Shown: piece after piece, positions 34,569 through 39,360 of the stretch
Numbering within the stretch: the stretch's first letter is position 1
Layout of the letters: each line of letters begins with the position of its first letter
Assembly: GCA_027071075.1 (NCBI GenBank)
Contig: JALSUU010000054.1
Coordinates: forward strand, 1 to 39,360
DNA: 39,360 bases
Direction: 5' to 3'
From: Sulfurimonas sp.
GTDB lineage: Bacteria; Campylobacterota; Campylobacteria; Campylobacterales; Sulfurimonadaceae
The notes under the pieces: generated by a model
Seen by the model: only the letters and a program-made list of their open reading frames with translations
Told to the model about the DNA's origin: nothing
Database searches by the model: none
Made by a program: the position numbers and the translations under genes

Positions 34569-34772
34569 ATGAGTGATGATTTATTTAAAGATTATGTCCC
34601 TGAAATTGTCGAATATGACCCACATATAGATGGGAGTGATGAACATAAGATAAGAGATGCTCACCTCAACACTAAAGAGAACTTATTAGAAAAAATCCGT
34701 AAGGCAAAAGCCGCGGCTAAGGGTAATAAAACAACCTTTAGGCAAAATATACGAACAGAAAATGAGGAATAA
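34569..34772 (+). CDS. Small charged protein, unknown
   Basis: A 67-residue soluble protein starting at ATG 34569 ('MSDDLFKDYVPEIVEYDPHI'), with AAGG eight bases upstream; the frame extends upstream to 34521 but that part is unlikely to be translated. The first half is acidic, the second half basic ('NLLEKIRKAKAAAKGNKTTFRQNIR') and probably helical. No family recognised. It ends eight bases before the Sel1-repeat gene and is probably in an operon with it and ribE. A TATACT box (34542-34547) may be its promoter. Confidence 0.65.
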   Translation: MSDDLFKDYVPEIVEYDPHIDGSDEHKIRDAHLNTKENLLEKIRKAKAAAKGNKTTFRQNIRTENEE

Positions 34773-34780
34773 TAATACCA

Positions 34781-35467
34781 ATGATACAAAAAGCAAATAT
34801 GGCATACAATGCCAAAGATTATAAAACTGCCTTTGAACTTTTTACAATTTTAGCAGACCAAGGCAATGTAGATGCACAAACTTCTTTAGGTTTTATGTAT
34901 CAAAATGCACAAGGATGTGAGAAAAATGATGCAAAAACATTAGAACTTTACACTAAAGCAGCCGAAGAAAAACAGCCTTATGCTCTTTTTAACTTAGCTA
35001 TTTTGTATGAAAATGGTGTTGGTGGTGTTGCACATGACCAATTTAAAGCATTTGATTTGCATCTCTCAGCAGCGGAGCGAGAAGTCCCCCCTGCACAGTA
35101 TGAGGTTGGACTTATGTTAGAGCGTGGTCTTGGCTGTGTCCAAAACTATAGTGAGGCTGCTTTTTGGTATGAAGAAGCTGCAAAACGCGGTCATATAGAA
35201 GCCTTTAATAACCTTGGTGTACTCTATAAAGATGGTTTAGGTGTTATTCAAGATGATACAAAATGTTTTATCTGTTTTCAAAGAGCTGCTGATGGTGGAC
35301 TTGCGCAAGGACTTTACAATCTCGGTCTTTTATATGACCAAGGTATAGGATGTGAGATGGATAATGACAAAGCACTTGACTTATGTCGTAAGGCCGCTTA
35401 TAAAGGGCATGAAAAAGCAAAAGAGATTATTAAAAATCTTCAAGAAGATGGCAAAATTGTCTTTTAA
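34781..35467 (+). CDS. Sel1-like repeat protein
   Basis: A 228-residue protein made of about six Sel1-type (SLR) repeats of about 36 residues, for example 'AQTSLGFMYQNAQGCEKNDAKTLELYTKAAEE', 'ALFNLAILYENGVGG', 'AQYEVGLMLERGLGCVQNYSEAAFWYEEAAKRG', 'AFNNLGVLYKDGLGV' and 'GLYNLGLLYDQGIGCEMDNDKALDLCRKAAYKG'. There is no signal peptide, unlike the secreted Hcp proteins of Helicobacter, so it is probably a cytoplasmic scaffold. Cys pairs occur at the same repeat position. ATG 34781 has GAGGAA about 13 bases upstream; ATG 34799 is an alternative. Ten bases separate it from ribE. Confidence 0.9.
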   Translation: MIQKANMAYNAKDYKTAFELFTILADQGNVDAQTSLGFMYQNAQGCEKNDAKTLELYTKAAEEKQPYALFNLAILYENGVGGVAHDQFKAFDLHLSAAEREVPPAQYEVGLMLERGLGCVQNYSEAAFWYEEAAKRGHIEAFNNLGVLYKDGLGVIQDDTKCFICFQRAADGGLAQGLYNLGLLYDQGIGCEMDNDKALDLCRKAAYKGHEKAKEIIKNLQEDGKIVF

Positions 35468-35476
35468 AGGAAACCC

Positions 35477-36094
35477 TTGTTTACAGGTCTAATACGAGAA
35501 ATCGCCAGTGTTAAAAGTTTTGTAGGCTCTACGCTCACTATAAAAGCAAATCTCAAAGCAAATCTTGGAGATAGTATTGCCATAAATGGTGCTTGCCTTA
35601 CAGTTATAAAAGTACTACCTGATGGTTTTAGCGTTGAGCTCTCTCCTGAGAGTCAAAAACATTTAGCTATAGAGAACTATAAAAATCAAGTCCATATAGA
35701 ACCAGCGATGATGATGGGCGATAGATTTGAGGGGCATGTTGTTCAGGGGCATATTGATGCTATAGGTACCGTTGAAGCTATAAAAAACCTTGGCAACTCT
35801 TATGATGTTTTTATAAAAGTAGACTCTAAACATATACCTTTTATAGTACCAAAAGGCTCTATCACAATAGACGGAGTAAGTTTAACCGTAAATGATGTGA
35901 GTAGTGATAGCTTTAGACTCACTATCATTCCACATACTATGAAAGAGACCCTCTTTAAAAATTATAAAAAAGGTTCAAAGGTTAATATAGAGACAGACAT
36001 GTTTGCCCGTTATGTCTCACATATATTGATGCATCAGAAAAAATCCTCTTCATTGAGCTGGGATACAGTTGATGCAATGAATGCTAGTTTTTAA
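35477..36094 (+). CDS. ribE: Riboflavin synthase alpha chain
   Basis: Riboflavin synthase makes riboflavin from two lumazine molecules. The 205 residues are two internally related beta-barrel halves: 'MFTGLIREIASV', 'GDSIAINGACLTVIKVLPDGFSVELSPES' and, in the second half, 'GDRFEGHVVQGHIDAIGTVE', 'GSITIDGVSLTVNDVSSDSFRLTIIPHTMKETLF'. The family start MFTGL fixes the start at TTG 35477, which has AAAGGA seven bases upstream. It is the last gene of the small operon; the unusual intergenic region follows directly. Confidence 0.96.
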   Translation: MFTGLIREIASVKSFVGSTLTIKANLKANLGDSIAINGACLTVIKVLPDGFSVELSPESQKHLAIENYKNQVHIEPAMMMGDRFEGHVVQGHIDAIGTVEAIKNLGNSYDVFIKVDSKHIPFIVPKGSITIDGVSLTVNDVSSDSFRLTIIPHTMKETLFKNYKKGSKVNIETDMFARYVSHILMHQKKSSSLSWDTVDAMNASF

Positions 36095-36141
36095 AAATAT
36101 GGCAATTTGCAATACTTTAGAGTTATTGCTTTAGAAATCAC

Positions 36142-36147
36142 TATAAT
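36142..36147 (+). promoter_or_regulatory. Candidate -10 box for the sense transcript
   Basis: TATAAT in an AT-rich stretch 48 bases after the ribE stop. No good -35 box lies at 16-18 bases, which is common in this phylum. A transcript from here would start near 36154 and run through the nested repeats into the micro-ORF. Confidence 0.4.
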
Positions 36148-36190
36148 TATTTCGGTACAACTGGTTTGGACTTCTTCTGCTACGGGTGAA

Positions 36191-36368
36191 TAAGTGCCAG
36201 ACCATAATAAATGACATAGTTCAATGAAAAAAGAAATAATAAGATACAAGGCGAAAGTTCGCAGGAGCTACTAGTAGCTTCAAGGGCTTTTAACGCAGTA
36301 GATTGTTATTTCTTTTTTCACCCGAAGGGCAACATTTAAAAGATTCATTTATTATGGTCTGGCACTTA
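36191..36368. repeat. 24-bp perfect inverted repeat, REPIN-like
   Basis: The arms 36191-36214 and 36345-36368 are exact reverse complements over 24 bases and enclose 130 bases. Each arm carries the word GTGCCAGAC or its complement, which resembles REP sequences linked to RAYT transposases (from memory; no search made). A third, degenerate copy, TGGTTTGGACTT, lies at 36162-36173 and can also pair with the left arm. Two inverted REPs separated by a spacer would be a REPIN. No transposase gene is in the window. Confidence 0.6.
36225..36320. repeat. Inner palindromic element (96 bp) with 15-bp arms
   Basis: The arms 36225-36239 and 36306-36320 are exact complements (TGAAAAAAGAAATAA and its reverse), extendable with one G-T pair. 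The centre carries the perfect 14-bp palindrome AGCTACTAGTAGCT and the words CAAGGCG and AACGCAGTAGAT. These words resemble a small intergenic repeat seen in many proteobacteria (recollection, not verified). It lies in the loop of the 24-bp repeat, so one element seems to have entered another. Confidence 0.55.
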
Positions 36369-36393
36369 AAGGGAGTTTGAGAAAAGTAGGGTA

Positions 36394-36409
36394 TCCTCAT
36401 AAAGGAGGA
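36394..36409 (+). promoter_or_regulatory. Strong Shine-Dalgarno sequence hidden in a hairpin
   Basis: AAAGGAGG (36401-36408) ends eight bases before GTG 36417. Its GAGGA (36405-36409) pairs with TCCTC (36394-36398) over a 6-base loop. A very strong ribosome site held in a small hairpin is typical of tightly controlled toxin messages. Confidence 0.55.
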
Positions 36410-36416
36410 CACACCA

Positions 36417-36473
36417 GTGAAGTTATTCATTGTGTTAATGGTATTAATCGTTTTAGCAGAACGGTTATATTAA
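36417..36473 (+). CDS. 18-residue hydrophobic peptide, candidate Ibs-like type I toxin
   Basis: GTG 36417 to TAA 36471-36473 encodes MKLFIVLMVLIVLAERLY. The peptide has a Lys after the start, about eleven consecutive hydrophobic residues and a charged/aromatic end, enough to cross or enter the inner membrane. In length and pattern it is close to E. coli Ibs toxins (18-19 residues, M-K/R-L, V/I/L run, final Tyr), although shared ancestry is not shown. The GTG is preceded by AAAGGAGG at eight bases, the strongest ribosome site in the intergenic regions I read. The site is partly hidden by a hairpin, and a minus-strand promoter just downstream would make an RNA complementary to the whole ORF and ribosome site. 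These are hallmarks of type I toxin-antitoxin loci. Chance cannot be excluded for so short an ORF. Confidence 0.6.
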   Translation: MKLFIVLMVLIVLAERLY

Positions 36474-36478
36474 ATTTA

Positions 36479-36498
36479 GTGGGAGCGAAAGCTCTCAC
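36479..36498. other. GAAA-tetraloop stem-loop after the micro-ORF
   Basis: GTGGGAGC (36479-36486), GAAA, GCTCTCAC (36491-36498) make an 8-bp stem with one G-T pair and a GNRA loop. In the sense RNA it lies six bases after the micro-ORF stop; in the antisense RNA it would be the first structure at the 5' end. No T-run follows on the plus strand, so it is not a standard terminator. Confidence 0.6.
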
Positions 36499-36511
36499 GA
36501 CCATTAATGCA

Positions 36512-36539
36512 ATTGTATCATATTAGGATAAAAAATCAA
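36512..36539 (-). promoter_or_regulatory. Minus-strand sigma70-type promoter (TTGATT-16-TACAAT)
   Basis: On the minus strand TTGATT (36539-36534) is followed after 16 bases by TACAAT (36517-36512). Nothing annotated starts downstream on this strand for 2 kb (the next minus-strand start is mnmG at 34399), so an antisense RNA is the natural product. The -35 box covers the position where recQ should have its ATG. Confidence 0.55.
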
Positions 36540-38310
36540 AAACAAACTACTAAAAGACATTTTCGGACACAATAGTTTTAGAGAACTTCAAGAAGAGGGA
36601 GTGGATGCTATCCTCAACAATCAAGATCTCTTAATGATACTACCGACGGGTGGGGGAAAGAGTCTTGTTTTTCAACTCCCTACTATGATGATGCAGGGAA
36701 TAACTATAGTTGTCTCTCCACTTATCGCTCTTATGCAAGATCAGGTTGCAGCCCTGCAAGCACAAGAGATAAATGCACAAATGATAAGTTCTGCACAGAG
36801 TTTTGAAGATGTTCAAGCAATTATGCAAGGTGCACTTTTAGGTGAGGTAAAGTTTTTGTATCTCTCCCCTGAGAGACTCAATAATGGCTCAACACTCAAC
36901 TTTTTACATCAACTCAACATTAACTTTTTTGTTATAGATGAAGCCCACTGTATCTCCCAATGGGGACATGAATTTCGTGATGATTATCGTGCTTTAGGAC
37001 AACTCAAAAAAAACTTTCCAAACACTTCTATCGCAGCCTTTACTGCGACTTCCACAGATAATGTAACTGATGATATTATAAGAGAGTTACAACTCAGTCA
37101 CCCTATCCTCCTAAAAGGAAAGGTTTTTCGTAAAAACATCTTTATCTCTGCACAAAGACGCATCAGCAACGGACAAGCACAACTCAAAAACTTTCTACTG
37201 CGTCATGAAAATGAGTCTGGCATCATCTATGTAAGTTCAAGAAAAAAGACAGAGGAGTTAAGTAGTTTTCTCAATCAAAGTGGCTACTCTTCTCTCCCTT
37301 ACCATGCAGGACTCCCTCAACATGTAAGAGAACAAAACTTCAAAATATTTGTAAATGACAAAGTAAACATTATGGTTGCCACTATCGCTTTTGGTATGGG
37401 GATAGATAAGAGTGATATTCGTTTTGTAGTCCATATGTCTCTGCCAAAATCTCAAGAGAATTACTACCAAGAGATAGGACGAGCGGGTCGAGATGGAGAA
37501 GATAGTGAGGTCCTACTTCTCTTTAATGCAGGAGATATTGCCCAGCATAAACGCTTCTTAAGTGATATAACAAATGAAGAGTACAAAGCACACCTCGATG
37601 CAAAAATAGATAAAATCTATAAATATGCCACGGGTGAGATATGTTTTCATAAACAACTTGCAGAGTACTTTAACGATACCCTTGATGCATGTAAAGATAG
37701 ATGTGACAACTGCTTAAGTTCTGATGATAAACGCCAAGATATCACCAAAGAGTCACAGATGATTCTTAGCACTATTTATAAAACAGATCAGGGTTTTGGA
37801 AAGAACTATATCATAGATATTTTACGCGGTTCAAGTGAGCAAAAAATCCTAGCCAATGGAGCAGATAAACTCTCGGTTTACGGCATAGGTTTAGAATTAA
37901 GTAAAAAAGAGTGGTTCGTTATAGTGGAGCGACTCTTAGAGTTAAACATTCTTACACTTGGAGAGTATAGTGTACTTAAACTGACTAATGATGCAATAGC
38001 AGTTTTAAAAAGTCAAAAACTTGTAGACATAAAATCCTCAAGACTCCAAATAAATGTCAAAGAAAAAGTAGTGAAGCGCGCCGAAGAGTTTGCGTATGAT
38101 GAAGAGTTATTTGAAGAGTTACGCCAAAAACGGAGTGAACTCGCTTCTGAGATGGGTGTTCCCGCTTACATCATCTTTAGCGATAAAACACTCAAACATT
38201 TAGCAAATGATAAACCGCACGATAAAGTTTCTATGCTTGAAGTAAATGGTGTTGGTGAAAAGAAGTATCAGCAATTTGGAGAGGAGTTTTTAGCTGTTAT
38301 CAATGACTAA
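36535..38310 (+). CDS. recQ: ATP-dependent DNA helicase RecQ, with non-standard (ATC) start position
   Basis: A superfamily 2 DNA helicase of the RecQ family. From GTG 36601 the frame gives 569 residues, but RecQ motif 0 ('FGHNSFRELQ', adenine-binding) is encoded upstream at 36562-36591. The frame is open from 36532 and has no ATG, GTG or TTG before 36601. ATC at 36535 is preceded by AGGA (36525-36528) at normal spacing and is where an ATG is expected, giving 591 residues. Other parts: Walker A 'LPTGGGKS', 'VVSPLIALMQDQV', DEAH box 'VIDEAHCISQWGHEF', 'AFTATST', 'YHAGLPQHVREQ', 'QEIGRAGRDGE', a Cys4 zinc site (C-x-... 'DACKDRCDNC'), the RQC winged helix and a C-terminal HRDC domain. It acts in recombination and fork repair. 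Confidence 0.88.
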   Translation: MKNKLLKDIFGHNSFRELQEEGVDAILNNQDLLMILPTGGGKSLVFQLPTMMMQGITIVVSPLIALMQDQVAALQAQEINAQMISSAQSFEDVQAIMQGALLGEVKFLYLSPERLNNGSTLNFLHQLNINFFVIDEAHCISQWGHEFRDDYRALGQLKKNFPNTSIAAFTATSTDNVTDDIIRELQLSHPILLKGKVFRKNIFISAQRRISNGQAQLKNFLLRHENESGIIYVSSRKKTEELSSFLNQSGYSSLPYHAGLPQHVREQNFKIFVNDKVNIMVATIAFGMGIDKSDIRFVVHMSLPKSQENYYQEIGRAGRDGEDSEVLLLFNAGDIAQHKRFLSDITNEEYKAHLDAKIDKIYKYATGEICFHKQLAEYFNDTLDACKDRCDNCLSSDDKRQDITKESQMILSTIYKTDQGFGKNYIIDILRGSSEQKILANGADKLSVYGIGLELSKKEWFVIVERLLELNILTLGEYSVLKLTNDAIAVLKSQKLVDIKSSRLQINVKEKVVKRAEEFAYDEELFEELRQKRSELASEMGVPAYIIFSDKTLKHLANDKPHDKVSMLEVNGVGEKKYQQFGEEFLAVIND

Positions 38311-38318
38311 AAGGCGGC

Positions 38319-39230
38319 TCAAAAGTCTAAGGTAAAACCAACTCCAGCATTGTAACCATTTAAACCATCTCCATCAACACGGTTAAGTTCTAAAAAAAAT
38401 CGTGATGCCCATGAAGGGGATGCAGATGTATTCCAGTACGCAACTCCTCCTATACTTCCATATGTTTTCACATTTGTCATATCTTGAACAGCTCCACTTA
38501 AGTAGTGTCCGTTGATATATGCTTCTAATGTTAGGTTGTTATTATCATTATACTCAAAAAGTTTGGGACTCTCTGCTCCTAGTTTCAATGAAGTAACACT
38601 CGATGCAGAACGAAAACTAGCAAGCTCATTAAAAGTAAAAGTGGACTTTGTCTCATACAGTTTATAATCAATACTCATATAGGGCTTAAACTCATTGATA
38701 ATAGGTCTATACTCTGCCTGTGTAAAAAACTTGTAGGAGATATTATTACTATAGTTTTGGTTAAAAAAATCTTCTATAATGTCACCCAAATCTCCATCAG
38801 GTTTCATGACACTTAAACCTGCTCGAGAGTAAATAAGCTCTCCTCCAACAAGTAAAAAAATATCTTTCATGACCTTATACCGAACTCCTCCCCCAATACC
38901 TGCTGTATATGTCTGAAGATGATTAAGAACATCAAGTGTTGGCTCTGTTAAACTAACCCTACTATACCCAACATTACCCACTACAAAAAAATTATAATTT
39001 CTATCAGACTTAAAATTGTATAGAAAGGGAAGATGATAAATTGTCATATCTATATCTTGAGGGGTATTTGTAAAATGGTAAATACCCGAATTTAATCCAT
39101 CTTGGGAGGTAAAAATCAGTAAGGTATTTATGGTCGCGATATTTATACTGTTGATTGTATCTTCGGTTTTAACAGAAGTTGCTTCTAAAATATTCAGAAA
39201 AAACAGAAGTAAAAAAAAGAGTTTAAACAT
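38319..39230 (-). CDS. Predicted outer-membrane beta-barrel protein, unknown
   Basis: A protein of about 303 residues with a signal peptide (MFKLFFLLLFFLNILEATS) and a C-terminal segment of alternating polar and aromatic residues that ends in Phe ('YNAGVGFTLDF'), the usual beta-barrel assembly signal. The body has repeated strand-like segments ('FVVGNVGYSRVSL', 'TAGIGGGVRYKVMKDIFLLVGGELIYSRAGL', 'FKPYMSIDYKLYETKSTFTF'), which suggests a small barrel of 8-12 strands. I do not recognise the family. ATG 39230 has GAG six bases upstream; ATG 39236 is in frame two codons earlier but too close to it. The start overlaps the stop of the preceding gene, so translation is coupled. It converges on recQ with eight bases between stops. 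Confidence 0.72.
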   Translation of the reverse strand: MFKLFFLLLFFLNILEATSVKTEDTINSINIATINTLLIFTSQDGLNSGIYHFTNTPQDIDMTIYHLPFLYNFKSDRNYNFFVVGNVGYSRVSLTEPTLDVLNHLQTYTAGIGGGVRYKVMKDIFLLVGGELIYSRAGLSVMKPDGDLGDIIEDFFNQNYSNNISYKFFTQAEYRPIINEFKPYMSIDYKLYETKSTFTFNELASFRSASSVTSLKLGAESPKLFEYNDNNNLTLEAYINGHYLSGAVQDMTNVKTYGSIGGVAYWNTSASPSWASRFFLELNRVDGDGLNGYNAGVGFTLDF

Positions 39231-39360
39231 CAACATCTCGTAAAGATTTCAAATCAGGATTACAAGATATTTTATGCTCCATATCTACTTTTGTATCTAA
39301 TTCTAAAGGCTGCAGTGATGCTATAGTGGAGACTCTTGAGTTCTCAGGAGCATTGGTATA
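39223..39360 (-). CDS. 3' end of an unknown gene (cut by the right window edge)
   Basis: A minus-strand frame is open from base 39360 down to TAA at 39225-39223 and encodes the last 45 residues, ending 'ISCNPDLKSLRDVDV'. The fragment is hydrophilic and has no motif I recognise. Its stop overlaps the start of the outer-membrane protein gene by eight bases, which is the main reason to regard it as a real gene rather than chance. Confidence 0.5.
   Translation of the reverse strand, partial: YTNAPENSRVSTIASLQPLELDTKVDMEHKISCNPDLKSLRDVDV

Larger units (their letters stand above)
36390..36505 (-). ncRNA. Candidate antisense RNA (antitoxin) opposite the micro-ORF
   Basis: The promoter at 36539-36512 would start transcription near 36505 on the minus strand. 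The RNA would begin with a stem-loop (complement of 36479-36498) and then cover the whole micro-ORF and its ribosome site. A weak hairpin plus TACCCTACTTTT sequence near 36409-36380 could end it; the 3' end given is approximate. A second possible contact: TTAATGGT (36435-36442) can pair with ACCATTAA (36500-36507) in the sense RNA. Existence is inferred from promoter and layout only. Confidence 0.4.
36095..36534. other. 440-base intergenic region with nested repeats, micro-ORF and opposing promoters
   Basis: This is the only stretch over 300 bases without a conventional gene. In order it holds: a TATAAT box (36142-36147); a REP-like motif (36162-36173); the left arm of a 24-bp inverted repeat (36191-36214); an inner palindromic element (36225-36320); the right arm (36345-36368); a hairpin that hides a strong Shine-Dalgarno sequence (36394-36409); an 18-codon hydrophobic ORF (36417-36473); a GAAA-tetraloop stem (36479-36498); and a minus-strand promoter (36539-36512). 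Each is described separately. Confidence 0.85.

Noticed and set aside
36095..36534. Possibility that the intergenic region encodes tmRNA, RNase P RNA, SRP RNA or a tRNA
   Set aside because: None of the conserved landmarks was seen: no acceptor-TPsiC end with CCA, no tmRNA tag reading frame, no RNase P GAGGAAAGTC core, and no SRP GGAAGNAGC loop.
1..39360. CRISPR arrays, prophage genes, IS transposases, rRNA operons
   Set aside because: No regularly spaced repeats, no phage structural or integrase genes, no transposase and no rRNA sequence were seen; only the short palindromic repeats described above suggest mobile DNA.

Overview
The window looks like a chromosomal segment of a free-living, AT-rich member of the Campylobacterota (Epsilonproteobacteria), most like Sulfurimonas or a relative. 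This is inferred from gene content and order, not from a search. Gene order supports it: dnaB next to a short comEC, glcD next to a PgbA-like gene next to a Csd3-type M23 peptidase, and rpmE next to rsmI all recall Helicobacter pylori. The Rieske/cytochrome b/diheme cytochrome c1 complex and the thiosulfate dehydrogenase-like cytochrome suggest a respiratory, sulfur-oxidising lifestyle.

Positions 1-5970 (all minus strand) form a sensing and respiration block: a chemotaxis receptor, a membrane-tethered dCache sensor with no output domain, an OmpR-type response regulator, a histidine kinase, a TsdA-like diheme cytochrome and a porin cut by the window edge. Short gaps and overlaps join them. The divergent gene at 6167 is an OprC/NosA-type TonB-dependent receptor that keeps the CxxxM and HxM copper-binding pattern. 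Direct repeats in 11-bp register lie before both the receptor and tsdA.

Positions 8207-20080 are largely housekeeping: ispG-dnaB-comEC, a YihY-type membrane protein, a SulP transporter fused to STAS and cyclic-nucleotide-binding domains, glcD and a PgbA-like gene, csd3 and a NUDIX hydrolase, then rpmE and rsmI. Positions 20182-24379 hold a large unidentified lipoprotein, rsmE and a small membrane protein. Positions 24429-27976 carry moeA convergent with moaA-queE-queD, which mixes molybdopterin and queuosine synthesis. Positions 28033-31654 carry a small lipoprotein, an RDD protein and petABC. Positions 31713-36094 carry a glycosyltransferase-like gene, mnmG, a small acidic/basic protein, a Sel1-repeat protein and ribE.

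The most unusual stretch is 36095-36600, the only long region without a conventional gene. It contains nested perfect inverted repeats (24 bp and 15 bp arms), then a strong Shine-Dalgarno sequence and an 18-codon ORF for a very hydrophobic peptide resembling Ibs-type type I toxins. A well-formed opposing promoter could produce an antisense RNA across that ORF. The -35 box of this promoter overlaps the place where recQ should start. There the reading frame has ATC instead of ATG, so recQ has no standard start codon upstream of its conserved motif 0. I regard this as a candidate type I toxin-antitoxin locus. After recQ come an outer-membrane protein gene and the 3' end of another gene at the right edge. 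No tRNA, rRNA, CRISPR array, IS element or phage gene was seen.
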